Shown here: piece by piece, positions 32,124-41,513 of the stretch | Position numbering within the stretch: the stretch's first letter is position 1 | Layout of the letters: every line of letters begins with the position of its first letter | Assembly (NCBI GenBank): GCA_051251725.1 | Contig: JBPOFN010000036.1 | Span: 1 to 43,411 of the forward strand | Length of the DNA: 43,411 nucleotides | Source: JALZUE01 sp051251725 | GTDB taxonomy: Bacteria; Pseudomonadota; Gammaproteobacteria; Enterobacterales; Alteromonadaceae | Reading direction: 5' to 3' | Notes under the pieces: model-generated | Seen by the model: the letters and a program-made list of their open reading frames with translations, nothing else | Told to the model about the DNA's origin: nothing | Databases searched by the model: none | Position numbers and translations under genes: made by a program

Positions 32124-33746
32124 ATGAATAACTCAGTAAACCAGTCAATTGGCTCGGTAAATACATTATCAAAAATTGCTCATTATCAAGCTGATCCCTT
32201 AGCAGTTTATCAATTTTTATGCCCAGGACAGAATAACAGCCTGTTATTAGAGTCCGCTGAAATTGATAAAAAGCATCAACTAAAAAGCTTGTTATTAACC
32301 GATACCGCGTTAAAAATTGTCTGTCATGGTCGCCAAGTCACCATGACTGCCCTTAGCCAAAATGGCCAAGCAGCGCTTGAATTTGCCCAGCAGCAATTAC
32401 AAAACTGCGCGAGTTTAACCTTTGATAAAAGCAGTTTAATCGCCACTTTCCCCGAGCAAAGTGCTGAACTCGATGAAAACACACGTTTAAAAGCAACAAA
32501 TTCATTTCAAGCGTTACGTTTATTTGAAAACTTAACAAATAATGACCAACATCCATTTGCCGTTTTCCTTGGTGGTGTTTTTGCTTTTGACATGATGGCA
32601 ACCTGTGAGCAATTACCAGCGGTGGCTGACGGTGACAATACTTGTCCTGACTATGTTTATTATCTTGCTGAAACTATGATTGTGATTGATCACGAACTTA
32701 AAACAAGCGAAGTGATAGGGAATATATTTTCCGGCCCTGAGCAACAAAACTGCGCCCAGCAAATTGAACAACGTTTATTAGCGATTCAAGCAGCACTGGC
32801 GAGTGATGTCGCCTTTAAACTTGATAATGAAGCGGTTGCCTCAGTTGCTGTTGAAGTCAGTACCGATATTTCTGATGAGAGTTTTTGCCAAATAGTCGAC
32901 GAGTTAAAAGAGCATATTCGCGCCGGTGATATTTTCCAAGTAGTGCCTTCACGTACTTTCTCGCTCGCTTGCCCTGCGCCGCTTGCTGCGTATCAAGCCT
33001 TGAAAATATCAAATCCAAGTCCGTATATGTTTTATCTTCATGATGAAGACTTTATTATGTTTGGCGCTTCGCCTGAGTCAGCGCTTAAATATCAAACCAG
33101 TAATCGCCAAGTTGAAATTTACCCAATTGCCGGCACCCGTAAACGCGGTTTTGATGCCAATGGTAATTTCTCTTTAGATTTAGATAGCCGAATCGAGCTA
33201 GAATTACGCCAAGATAAAAAAGAATTAGCTGAGCATATTATGCTAGTTGATTTAGCCCGTAATGATGTCGCCCGTGTTAGTCAGCCTGGTTCAAGGTATG
33301 TCGCAGATTTACTGAAAGTTGATCGTTATTCACATGTGATGCATTTGGTATCGCGGGTGTGCGGTACCTTATCAATCGACTTAGATGCCCTACATGCTTA
33401 TCAAGCCTGCATGAATATGGGGACATTGTCTGGCGCGCCAAAAGTAAAAGCGACAGAGCTTATTCGTAAATTTGAAGGAAAAAGACGCGGCAGTTATGGC
33501 GGCGCTGTTGGTTATATTACCGGCTACGGTGAAATGGATACTTGTATTGTGATCCGTTCAGCGTTTGTAAAAGACGGCATCGCCCAAGTACAAGCTGGCG
33601 CTGGTGTTGTTTATGACTCTGTGCCACAAGCCGAAGCTGATGAAACTAGGCAAAAAGCCCAAGCGGTGATCAGCGCCATCAAACATGTAAGCGCAAAAGC
33701 GAAAGTTTCCGCGCAAGAATTGCAAGGAGGCAAAAATGACTACTAA
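32124..33746 (+). CDS. trpE: Anthranilate synthase component I
   Basis: Makes anthranilate from chorismate with ammonia from TrpG, the committed step of tryptophan synthesis. The 540 residues include the N-terminal Trp feedback site LLLESAEIDKKHQLKSLLLTD (about 38-58, matching E. coli LLESADID). The chorismate-binding domain has IRAGDIFQVVPSRTF, NPSPYMFYL, FGASPESALKY, IAGTRKRG, LVDLARNDVARV, MHLVSRVCG, LSGAPKVKATELI and RRGSYGGAVGYITG. The AGGA at about -10 supports the ATG. It overlaps trpG by 11 bp. Regulation is by the trpL attenuator and by feedback inhibition. Confidence 0.98.
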   Translation: MNNSVNQSIGSVNTLSKIAHYQADPLAVYQFLCPGQNNSLLLESAEIDKKHQLKSLLLTDTALKIVCHGRQVTMTALSQNGQAALEFAQQQLQNCASLTFDKSSLIATFPEQSAELDENTRLKATNSFQALRLFENLTNNDQHPFAVFLGGVFAFDMMATCEQLPAVADGDNTCPDYVYYLAETMIVIDHELKTSEVIGNIFSGPEQQNCAQQIEQRLLAIQAALASDVAFKLDNEAVASVAVEVSTDISDESFCQIVDELKEHIRAGDIFQVVPSRTFSLACPAPLAAYQALKISNPSPYMFYLHDEDFIMFGASPESALKYQTSNRQVEIYPIAGTRKRGFDANGNFSLDLDSRIELELRQDKKELAEHIMLVDLARNDVARVSQPGSRYVADLLKVDRYSHVMHLVSRVCGTLSIDLDALHAYQACMNMGTLSGAPKVKATELIRKFEGKRRGSYGGAVGYITGYGEMDTCIVIRSAFVKDGIAQVQAGAGVVYDSVPQAEADETRQKAQAVISAIKHVSAKAKVSAQELQGGKNDY

Positions 33747-34467
33747 CATAGCTAACACAACTGCCGCAAAGCTGAATAAACCTAAAATATTCATGCTCGA
33801 CAATTTAGATTCATTTACTTACAACCTAGTAGATGAATTTTACAATCTTGGTTTTGAACTGGTTATTTATCGTAATACCTTATCGGCAGATTTTATTGTT
33901 GAGCAAATTACTCAGCATGATGGTGATGCTTTAATTGTATTATCACCTGGCCCTGGTAATCCGACACAAGCCGGTTGTTTAATGGCGTTGATTGAAAAAA
34001 CAGCAGGTAAATATCCAATTCTTGGCATTTGCTTAGGTCATCAAGCATTAATACAACATTATGGCGGAATTATTGAGCGCGCCCCAGAGATTGTCCACGG
34101 TAAATCTTCAAACATTAGCCATACAGGTACCGGCGCCTTTGCTGGCATTCAAAATCCATTACCTGTTGCGCGTTATCATTCTTTAGTTGCTGCTACCATG
34201 CCTGAAGGGTTAAATTGCATTGCCCAAGTAAATAACCTACCGATGGCGATTGAACATCCTTTAGATGCTGCCTTAGGTTTTCAATTTCATCCAGAGTCGA
34301 TTTTAACGACTTATGGTAGCCATTTATTGGCCCAAGGGATTGAGCACTTGTTGAAATTACATGCTAATGCCCCCACTGATAAGCTAGATAAAAATAATAA
34401 AAAGACAACTGATTCGCTAACAGCAAGTCAGCAACCTTTAGCAGAGCAAAAAAACACAGGTTTATAA
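33736..34467 (+). CDS. trpG: Anthranilate synthase component II (glutamine amidotransferase)
   Basis: Supplies ammonia from glutamine to TrpE. The triad is present: Cys in LGICLGHQALI, His and Glu in GFQFHPESIL. IFMLDNLDSFTYNLVDEF starts the domain and LSPGPGNP forms the oxyanion strand. Here the protein is separate, unlike the fused TrpGD of E. coli. Its last 35 residues (HANAPTDKLDKNNKKTT...) are a polar, low-complexity tail beyond the domain. AAGGAGG about 7 nt before the ATG lies inside trpE. It ends 1 bp before trpD. Confidence 0.97.
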   Translation: MTTNIANTTAAKLNKPKIFMLDNLDSFTYNLVDEFYNLGFELVIYRNTLSADFIVEQITQHDGDALIVLSPGPGNPTQAGCLMALIEKTAGKYPILGICLGHQALIQHYGGIIERAPEIVHGKSSNISHTGTGAFAGIQNPLPVARYHSLVAATMPEGLNCIAQVNNLPMAIEHPLDAALGFQFHPESILTTYGSHLLAQGIEHLLKLHANAPTDKLDKNNKKTTDSLTASQQPLAEQKNTGL

Positions 34468-34468
34468 C

Positions 34469-35476
34469 ATGGAAAATATCCTTGAACATTTGGTTAATGG
34501 CCAGTCATTAACACAGGAGCAAGCACATGCTTTTTTCAGCCAAGTTATGGCTGGTGATATTCCTGAAGCATTATTGGGTAGTGTCTTAACAGCGTTAAAA
34601 ATTAAAGGCGAAAGCGCGCAAGAAATTGCCGGAGCCGCCTTAGCGGTTCGTGATTTTGCTACTGAATTTCCTTTGCAGTCAAATGCTGTGGCTGATTGTG
34701 TTGGCACTGGCGGCGATGGCGCTAATACCATTAACATTTCAACAACGTCCGCAATTTTAGCGGCAGCTTGTGGCTTAAAAATGGCAAAACACGGTAATCG
34801 TAGCGTTTCATCAATGTCTGGCTCAGCTGATTTATTAGAAGCTTTTGGCGTTAATTTAATGATGTCACCTGAAACGGCAAGTCTGTGTATTGCACAAGCC
34901 AACATTTGTTTTTTATATGCTCCCGCTTATCACCCTGGTTTTAAATACGCCGGGCCGGTTCGTAAAGCCATGGGTATTCGCACCATGTTTAATGTACTTG
35001 GTCCGTTAGTGAACCCAGCTAAACCGAAAGTGATGTTGTTAGGTGTTTATAGCCCTGAGTTATTAACTACTATTGCCAAAAGTGTTGCTTTAACTGGCGT
35101 TGAACGCGCTTTTATTGTTCATGGCAGCGGCTTAGATGAAATCGCCATTCATGGTGAGACTCAAATCATTGAAATTAAACAAGGTGAATTTATCGAGCGC
35201 ACGATCACGCCAGAAGACTTTGGTCTAACGCGTTATCAATTAGCTGATATTAAAGGCGGCACACCAGCAGAAAATGCTGCTTATTCAAAAGCAATTTTAG
35301 CCGGCACCGGCAAACCTGCACACAATGCTGCCGTTATTATTAACGCTGCCGCATTATTATATTTACACGGAAATGCTGATTCTTTGAAAGCTGCAGCAAC
35401 ATTAGCCTCAGAAGTTCTCGCATCTGGCGCAGCAGCAAAAACGTTAGCAACACTAGTTGAGGTTTCTAATGGCTAA
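34469..35476 (+). CDS. trpD: Anthranilate phosphoribosyltransferase
   Basis: Attaches the phosphoribosyl group of PRPP to anthranilate. The 335 residues match monofunctional TrpD. Visible: the PRPP site CVGTGGDGANTINISTTSA, KHGNRSVSSMSGSADLLEAFG, FLYAPAYHPGFKYAGPVRKAMGIRTMFNVLGPLVNP, VHGSGLDEIAIHGET. AGG about 8 nt before the ATG supports the start. The gene overlaps trpC by 8 bp. Note that the TrpG and TrpD proteins are adjacent but not fused, so the two stop/start codons lie where E. coli has a linker. Confidence 0.97.
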   Translation: MENILEHLVNGQSLTQEQAHAFFSQVMAGDIPEALLGSVLTALKIKGESAQEIAGAALAVRDFATEFPLQSNAVADCVGTGGDGANTINISTTSAILAAACGLKMAKHGNRSVSSMSGSADLLEAFGVNLMMSPETASLCIAQANICFLYAPAYHPGFKYAGPVRKAMGIRTMFNVLGPLVNPAKPKVMLLGVYSPELLTTIAKSVALTGVERAFIVHGSGLDEIAIHGETQIIEIKQGEFIERTITPEDFGLTRYQLADIKGGTPAENAAYSKAILAGTGKPAHNAAVIINAAALLYLHGNADSLKAAATLASEVLASGAAAKTLATLVEVSNG

Positions 35477-36845
35477 TATTTTAGAACAAATAGTCGCTGA
35501 TAAACGACTGGTTATCGAAGCAATGAAACAATCGTTTCCGCTTGATAAATTTATCGATGACTTAACACCAAGTACCAAATGCATGTATTCAGCATTAGCT
35601 GAAGAAAATGCCGGCTTTATTTTAGAGTGTAAAAAAGCGTCACCTTCAAAAGGTTTGATACGTGCCGATTTTGATGTCAAAGCAATTAGTACCATTTACA
35701 ATAAATACGCCGCGGCAATTTCGGTTTTAACCGAACAAAAGTATTTTCAAGGCGAGTTAGACTATTTAAAAATAGTATCAGAGAATGTTAGTTGCCCGGT
35801 ATTAAACAAAGACTTTTTCTTTGATACTTACCAAGTGCATTTAGCGAGATATTATGGCGCCGATGCCATTTTATTAATGTTAAGTGTACTTTCTGATGAT
35901 GAATATAATGAACTTGCCGCAGTGGCAAAAAGTTATGATCTGTCGATTTTAACCGAAATTTCTACTCATGAAGAAATGGAACGTGCCATCGCCTTAGACG
36001 CTAAATTAATTGGTATTAATAATCGTAACTTACGTGATCTTTCAACTGACATTATGCGAACCTTTGAATTTACCCCGCATATTCCAGAAGATCGCTTAGT
36101 TATTTCAGAATCTGGCATTTATTCCAATGAGCAAGTGCGAATGTTAGCGCCTGCGGTCAATGGTTTTTTAGTCGGCAGCTCAGTGATGTCAGAAGCTGAT
36201 ATTGACTTAGCGTGCCGAAAATTAATTTATGGAAATCACAAGGTATGTGGTTTAACTAAGCCTGAATATGCCCAAGCGGCTATCAACTCAGGTGCAGTCT
36301 TTGGCGGATTAATTTTTGCTGAAAAATCGCCGCGTTATGTCACCGAAAGCCAAGCTTTAGATATTGTCACAAATAGCCCGAGTCTTAACTATGTTGGGGT
36401 ATTTGTTAATCATGGCATCATTGAAGTTGCTAAACTTGCCAGTGATTTAAATTTATATGCGGTGCAATTACATGGCAATGAAGACGCTTTCTATGTTGAA
36501 CAATTAGTACAAGTGCTACCGGAAAATTGTCAAATATGGCAAGCCTACCCAGTTATCGATGAGGTCCCGACTTTGAGTAAAAAAGTGGCTCACCACGTCC
36601 TTGACGGAAAAAGAGCCGGCAGCGGACAAGTATTTGACTGGCGTTTGTTAGCTCGTTCAGAGCAAGACTTATCAAGCGCGTTTCTTGCTGGTGGCTTATC
36701 TATTGATAATATCAGCAACGCGATTGAACAACTTACTCAAAGACCGCTCTACGGTGTTGATTTAAACTCAGGCGTAGAATCAAGTCCGGGTATAAAAAGC
36801 GAAGACAAATTAAATCAAGTTTTTGCTAAGTTACGTTGTTATTAA
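35469..36845 (+). CDS. trpCF: Bifunctional indole-3-glycerol phosphate synthase / phosphoribosylanthranilate isomerase
   Basis: Fused TrpC-TrpF catalysing the two middle steps from PRA to indole-glycerol phosphate. The ATG at 35469 (MANILEQIVADKRLV) has GAGG 6 nt upstream inside trpD and gives 458 residues, close to E. coli TrpCF. TrpC half: ECKKASPSKGLIRADFD, LTEQKYFQGEL, VLNKDFFFDTYQV, IGINNRNLRDLSTD, VISESGIYS. TrpF half (about 255 on): VCGLTKPEYA, FGGLIFAEKSPRYV, VQLHGNED, LAGGLSIDNI and GVDLNSGVESSPGIK. A 74-bp gap follows before trpB. Confidence 0.97.
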   Translation: MANILEQIVADKRLVIEAMKQSFPLDKFIDDLTPSTKCMYSALAEENAGFILECKKASPSKGLIRADFDVKAISTIYNKYAAAISVLTEQKYFQGELDYLKIVSENVSCPVLNKDFFFDTYQVHLARYYGADAILLMLSVLSDDEYNELAAVAKSYDLSILTEISTHEEMERAIALDAKLIGINNRNLRDLSTDIMRTFEFTPHIPEDRLVISESGIYSNEQVRMLAPAVNGFLVGSSVMSEADIDLACRKLIYGNHKVCGLTKPEYAQAAINSGAVFGGLIFAEKSPRYVTESQALDIVTNSPSLNYVGVFVNHGIIEVAKLASDLNLYAVQLHGNEDAFYVEQLVQVLPENCQIWQAYPVIDEVPTLSKKVAHHVLDGKRAGSGQVFDWRLLARSEQDLSSAFLAGGLSIDNISNAIEQLTQRPLYGVDLNSGVESSPGIKSEDKLNQVFAKLRCY

Positions 36846-36919
36846 TCCTTATCGGCCAAATTACGATAATTTAATAAACAACTAAAGCAACAGCAAAAAC
36901 CATAAAATTGGAAACAACC

Positions 36920-38119
36920 ATGACAACTGAAAAGAAAACCCTAAGCCCCTACTTTGGTGAATTTGGCGGTATGTTTGTCAGTGAACTATTAGTACCAGCG
37001 CTTGAGCAACTAGAGCAAGCGTTTATTGAGTCACAACAAGATCCTGAATTTTTAGCCGAGTTTAACGACTTATTAACCAACTATGCTGGTCGACCAACGC
37101 CACTAACGTTAACCCGCAACTTAGTTAAAAATCCACTCGCTAAAGTTTATTTAAAACGCGAAGATTTATTACACGGCGGCGCTCATAAAACCAATCAAGT
37201 ACTTGGCCAAGCACTTTTAGCCAAACGCATGGGTAAAAAAGAAATAATTGCCGAAACCGGTGCCGGTCAGCACGGCGTTGCCACCGCTATTGCCTGTTCA
37301 TTATTAGACTTAAAATGTAAAATTTATATGGGCGCTAAAGACTGTGAGCGCCAACAGCCAAATGTATTTCGTATGAAATTAATGGGCGCTGAAGTAATTC
37401 CGGTCACTGCCGGTAGTGGCACCTTAAAAGATGCAGTAAATGAAGCATTACGTGACTGGTCTGCTAGTTACGAAAAAGCGCATTACCTTTTAGGAACCGC
37501 TGCAGGCCCTCATCCATTCCCAACGATTGTACGTGAATTTCAAAAAATGATCGGCGAAGAAGCAAAACAGCAAATTCTCAAAGCTGAAGGCCGTTTACCT
37601 GATTACGTATTAGCTTGTGTTGGCGGTGGTTCAAATGCTATCGGTATGTTTAACGATTTTATCCAAGAAGAAGGCGTTAAACTGATTGGCGTTGAGCCTG
37701 GTGGTAAAGGTATTGAAACCGAGCACCATGGTGCTACGTTAGTTGCTGGTACTAAAGGCATGTTACACGGTAATTATACTTATATTATGCAAACCAAAAC
37801 CGGCCAAATTGAAGAGTCTTATTCAATCTCAGCAGGTCTTGATTATCCAGGTGTTGGCCCTCAACATGCATTTTTAAAAGAAACAGGTCGTGCACAATAT
37901 GTCGCTATTAATGATGATGAAGCATTAGCAGCATTCCAAGCATTATCACGTAATGAAGGTATTATTCCGGCATTAGAGTCTTCTCATGCTTTAGCACAAG
38001 CGCTTAAAATGGCTGAGCAAGTAACTGAAGAAACGATATTTTTAGTGAACTTATCAGGCCGTGGCGATAAAGACTTGGCCCATGTACACTCGGTTTTAGC
38101 TGCACAAGGAGATGCATAA
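36920..38119 (+). CDS. trpB: Tryptophan synthase beta chain
   Basis: PLP enzyme that joins indole and serine to give tryptophan. The 399 residues fit the family. The PLP Lys is in LLHGGAHKTNQVLGQALLA (about 88), with the indole gate Glu in IIAETGAGQHGVATA, PLP phosphate loop CVGGGSNAIGMF, and HATLVAGTKGMLHG- and GLDYPGVGPQHAFL-like blocks. The ATG at 36920 is preferred to a TTG four codons earlier. Its TAA overlaps the trpA ATG (TAATG), so the two subunits are coupled. Confidence 0.98.
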   Translation: MTTEKKTLSPYFGEFGGMFVSELLVPALEQLEQAFIESQQDPEFLAEFNDLLTNYAGRPTPLTLTRNLVKNPLAKVYLKREDLLHGGAHKTNQVLGQALLAKRMGKKEIIAETGAGQHGVATAIACSLLDLKCKIYMGAKDCERQQPNVFRMKLMGAEVIPVTAGSGTLKDAVNEALRDWSASYEKAHYLLGTAAGPHPFPTIVREFQKMIGEEAKQQILKAEGRLPDYVLACVGGGSNAIGMFNDFIQEEGVKLIGVEPGGKGIETEHHGATLVAGTKGMLHGNYTYIMQTKTGQIEESYSISAGLDYPGVGPQHAFLKETGRAQYVAINDDEALAAFQALSRNEGIIPALESSHALAQALKMAEQVTEETIFLVNLSGRGDKDLAHVHSVLAAQGDA

Positions 38120-38967
38120 TGTCTGAATCAATTAGCTCATTAGCACCAACTAGCCAAGGGATCCGTTACCAAAATGCGTTCGAGCAATTAAAAGCAAAGA
38201 ACGAAGGCGCATTTGTTCCTTTTGTTACTATTGGCGATCCGGGACCTGAGCAATCACTGAAAATCATCAAAACATTAATTGATGCAGGCGCAGACGCTCT
38301 CGAATTAGGCATTCCATTTTCGGATCCAAGTGCCGATGGCATTGTGCTACAAAAAGCAGGAATTCGCGCTTTATCAGCCAAGGTTGATACTGATACTTGT
38401 ATTGATATTTTACGTCAAATTCGTGAATACGCACCGGATATGCCAATTGGCTTATTACTTTATGGTAACTTGGTTTTTGCCCGCGGCATTGAGAAGTTTT
38501 ATCAAGATATGGCGAATGCCGGTGTTGATTCAATTTTAATTGCTGATTTACCGATTCGTGAAAGTGCTCCTTTTAGAAAAGCAGCAGAAAAAAGTAATAT
38601 TGCCCAGATTTTTATCGCCCCGCCAAATGGCAGTGATAAAACCCTGCGTGACGTAGCCGCTTTTGGCCAAGGTTATACTTATGTACTTAGCCGCGCAGGT
38701 GTTACTGGTACGCACGTAAAAGCAACGATGCCTGCAGAAAATTTAATTGCGAAATTAACCGAATATAATGCTGCCCCGCCGGTATTAGGTTTTGGTATTT
38801 CAGAGCCAGCGCAAGTAAAAGAAGCAACCGCATCAGGCGCTGCCGGCGTTATTTCTGGTTCTGCAACGGTTAAAGTGATTGAAGCTAATTTAGCTGATTA
38901 TGAAAAAATGTTAACTGAATTAAGTAAATTTATTAGTGCGATGAAAGCTGCAACTAAACAAGCTTAA
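38119..38967 (+). CDS. trpA: Tryptophan synthase alpha chain
   Basis: Cleaves indole-glycerol phosphate and channels indole to TrpB. The 282 residues carry the catalytic Glu in ADALELGIPFSDP and Asp in the FSDPSADG loop, plus YTYVLSRAGVTGTH and PPVLGFGISEPAQVKEA with AAGVISGSATVK. After FSDP the loop reads SADGIVLQKAG where most TrpA proteins have LADGPTIQ; the Pro is missing, an unusual change in the loop that contacts TrpB. About 15 extra residues precede the conserved start. It ends the operon at a terminator. Confidence 0.96.
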   Translation: MSESISSLAPTSQGIRYQNAFEQLKAKNEGAFVPFVTIGDPGPEQSLKIIKTLIDAGADALELGIPFSDPSADGIVLQKAGIRALSAKVDTDTCIDILRQIREYAPDMPIGLLLYGNLVFARGIEKFYQDMANAGVDSILIADLPIRESAPFRKAAEKSNIAQIFIAPPNGSDKTLRDVAAFGQGYTYVLSRAGVTGTHVKATMPAENLIAKLTEYNAAPPVLGFGISEPAQVKEATASGAAGVISGSATVKVIEANLADYEKMLTELSKFISAMKAATKQA

Positions 38968-39059
38968 TTAGTTTAGTTTAAGGATATGATTGTTAATTAT
39001 CGGTTTTAGCTATTACCTTTTAGTTAATGGTTTAAGCCGTTAACTATTAATAACGACAA

Positions 39060-39105
39060 GAGCAATTTTAGGGTGTTAATGATCGCCTTAACATTGCTTT
39101 TTTAT
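39060..39105 (+). terminator. trp operon terminator
   Basis: AGCAAT (39061-39066) pairs with ATTGCT (39093-39098) and TGTTAA (39074-39079) with TTAACA (39088-39093) inside it. A T run (39098-39103) follows. It lies about 95 bp past the trpA stop. Confidence 0.7.
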
Positions 39106-39180
39106 TACCTATTTTTTATTGTCGCAACTAAATCGCAATCATAGCCAACAAGATATACTCGCTAGTAAGGAAATAAACCG

Positions 39181-40401
39181 ATGACTGAACCTTTTAAAAA
39201 TGCTTTTAATCTTGCGCTGATAAATAATATGGCCAGTCACTTTTCCAAACACGACAGCCATTTTTCTGCTGAAAGATTTATTGCTATTGCTAGCGATAAT
39301 TTGGCCGAGCTGGAATTAAAAGCCCGCTCTAACCAAATCATTAAAGCGATGCAGCAAACCCTACCTTGTGAGCTGTCAAAATCGTCCACCACCCTATTAG
39401 CTAGTTTAGCGCCCGCGAAAAACACCACCGACGAGGTATTGTTTTCACAAGACTTTTCTGAGCAACAAACACAAAAAAAATCAGGCATTGATGGCTGGGC
39501 GATAATGCCGATCGCCGACTATATTGGCATTCAAGCATTGGCTAATATTGCTGAGCAGCCTGACAACATAACGTTGCAAACCGATGTTATTAACACCGCG
39601 ATGGCGTTATTTAAGCAAGTCACTAAACGTTTTAGTGCCGAATTTGGTATTCGCTATTTATTAAATAGCTATCCTGAGCAAACCCTCGCTATTTTAACCA
39701 CTTGGATAAACGATCCTTGTCAGCATGTGCGCCGATTGATATCAGAAGGTTCGCGTCCTCGTTTGCCGTGGGGTATGCAGTTAACCAAGTTTATTAACAA
39801 CCCACAAGCGGTGATCAACTTAATAACGCCGCTAAAAGACGATAACGAAGCGTATGTACGCCGCTCGGTTGCCAATAATTTAAATGATATTGCCAAAGAT
39901 CACCCAAGCCTTGTTAATGAGGTTAGCAAGCAGTGGCTATTTAACGCAGATAAAAATCGCGAACGGTTAATACGCCATGCCTGCCGTACGTTAATTAAAA
40001 ATGGCAATAAACAAACCTTAGGCTTACTTGGTTATACTAAAGCAAAATTAACTAACGTTGAATTACAGTTATCTAGCGATCAATTACTATTTGGCGAAGC
40101 CATTGAGATCACGCTTAAACTCAGTTCGGCACAGTCCAGCGAAGCTGAAAAAACCCACAAAGCGCAAAACTTATTAATCGATTATGTTATTCATCATCAA
40201 AAGGCGAACGGCAAAACGTCAGCCAAAACTTTTAAGTGGAAGGTTTGCCTGTTAAATACAGGCAAAAGTTTACAGATAACCAAAAAACACCGGATAAAAA
40301 AAATCACCACTCGTGTTTATTACCCAGGTATTCATACCGTGGAAATAATGATAAATGGTGATTCTGTGGCATCAGCAGCGTTTAATCTGCTAATACCTTA
40401 G
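39181..40401 (+). CDS. AlkC-type DNA alkylation repair protein with C-terminal Ig-like domain
   Basis: DNA glycosylase of the HEAT-repeat AlkC/AlkD superfamily that removes alkylated bases such as 3-methyladenine. Residues about 110-285 form helical repeats (PIADYIGIQALANIA, FGIRYLLNSYPEQTLAIL, DDNEAYVRRSVANNLNDIAKDHP). HVRRLISEGSRPRLPWG is the AlkC signature. The last 115 residues (from about 290: VELQLSSDQLLFGEAIEITLKL to PGIHTVEIMINGDSVASAAFNLL) are beta-rich and look like the Ig-like domain known in one AlkC branch. No signal peptide. It follows the trp terminator, so it is probably transcribed on its own. Confidence 0.88.
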   Translation: MTEPFKNAFNLALINNMASHFSKHDSHFSAERFIAIASDNLAELELKARSNQIIKAMQQTLPCELSKSSTTLLASLAPAKNTTDEVLFSQDFSEQQTQKKSGIDGWAIMPIADYIGIQALANIAEQPDNITLQTDVINTAMALFKQVTKRFSAEFGIRYLLNSYPEQTLAILTTWINDPCQHVRRLISEGSRPRLPWGMQLTKFINNPQAVINLITPLKDDNEAYVRRSVANNLNDIAKDHPSLVNEVSKQWLFNADKNRERLIRHACRTLIKNGNKQTLGLLGYTKAKLTNVELQLSSDQLLFGEAIEITLKLSSAQSSEAEKTHKAQNLLIDYVIHHQKANGKTSAKTFKWKVCLLNTGKSLQITKKHRIKKITTRVYYPGIHTVEIMINGDSVASAAFNLLIP

Positions 40402-40418
40402 GCCATAAGCAGATAAAT

Positions 40419-41384
40419 CTACTTTTCTGAAAAGATATAACTGACCATTTTATGGTAACTATCACCCGCTTTTAATAAAGCTGATGGAAACTTAGGCTGG
40501 TTAATAGCATCTGGGTAGTTTTGCGCTTCCAAACAAAGTGCTTCAAAGGGTTTAAACGCCCCTGATAAATAAGCCGCAGTATAAAACTGTAAACCCGGTT
40601 GATCGGTTTTAATCGTCATACTTACTTGCTTTGAACTCAGCTCAGCAACCACTTCGCTAATATCGCCGTTAATGGTATAACAATGATCAAAGCCAGTTGC
40701 CACCGAAAGCATTTTATCGCTTATATTAGGCAGACGTTTAGACAAAGCTACGGCTTCACTAAAGTCGAAATCAGTATTGGTAATGGCGCGTAATTCGCCA
40801 GTTGGAATACTGTTTTCATTTACCGGCAAGATGTGCTCACTTTTTATCATCAATGAAAGTGTATTGATATCAGGCTCACCAAGATTAAAGTAACAGTGAT
40901 TACATAAATTAACCGTCGTGTCTTTAGTTGATGTTGCGCTAAATTCAATATCTAAACTATTATCCGCAGTTAAGGTGTATTTAACTTTTGTTGTCATTTC
41001 GCCAGGGAAACCTTGATCGCCATCCGGTGAAATCAACACTAACACAACACTTTGTTTATTTTGTGCTTCAACTTGCCAATAACGATGGCTAAAACCTTCA
41101 ACACCGCCATGTAAACAGTTTTCACCATTGTTGGTCGTTAACTGAAATGTTTCATCGCCAAGTGAAAACTGGCCTTTGGCAATGCGATTAGCATAACGAC
41201 CAGCCGTTGCGCCAATATAAAATTGATCGGTTTTAAAGTCTTCCACAGCTTGATAGGTTGCTGTCATCTCTTTCAACTTGCCATTGACAGGAAATTTAAT
41301 TGAGCTCACCCGCGCCCCTAAGTTTAAAATATCGACTTCCATACCGGAATCGTTGTTCAATGTAATGACGTTAATATCGCTCAT
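40419..41384 (-). CDS. galM: Aldose 1-epimerase (galactose mutarotase)
   Basis: Interconverts alpha and beta anomers of galactose or glucose. The 321-residue product shows LGARVSSIKFPVNG, YIGATAGRYANRIAKGQF, NCLHGGVEGFSHRYW, the catalytic His in VNLCNHCYFNLGEP, FDHCYTI and the catalytic Glu in EALCLEAQNYPDAINQPKFPSALL. The ATG at 41384 begins a credible N-terminus. No other sugar genes are adjacent, so the physiological sugar is unclear. It is convergent with the AlkC gene (17 bp apart). Confidence 0.93.
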   Translation of the reverse strand: MSDINVITLNNDSGMEVDILNLGARVSSIKFPVNGKLKEMTATYQAVEDFKTDQFYIGATAGRYANRIAKGQFSLGDETFQLTTNNGENCLHGGVEGFSHRYWQVEAQNKQSVVLVLISPDGDQGFPGEMTTKVKYTLTADNSLDIEFSATSTKDTTVNLCNHCYFNLGEPDINTLSLMIKSEHILPVNENSIPTGELRAITNTDFDFSEAVALSKRLPNISDKMLSVATGFDHCYTINGDISEVVAELSSKQVSMTIKTDQPGLQFYTAAYLSGAFKPFEALCLEAQNYPDAINQPKFPSALLKAGDSYHKMVSYIFSEK

Positions 41385-41513
41385 ATCCCTATTATACCCT
41401 TCAATAAATTAACCAATGTAGATTAAAATAATCATATCAATAATCACTAGTTTTAGCTTTTACTTCTTTCGTTAAAACCGAAAAAAAGATAGCATGATGA
41501 AGATGTTACTCTA

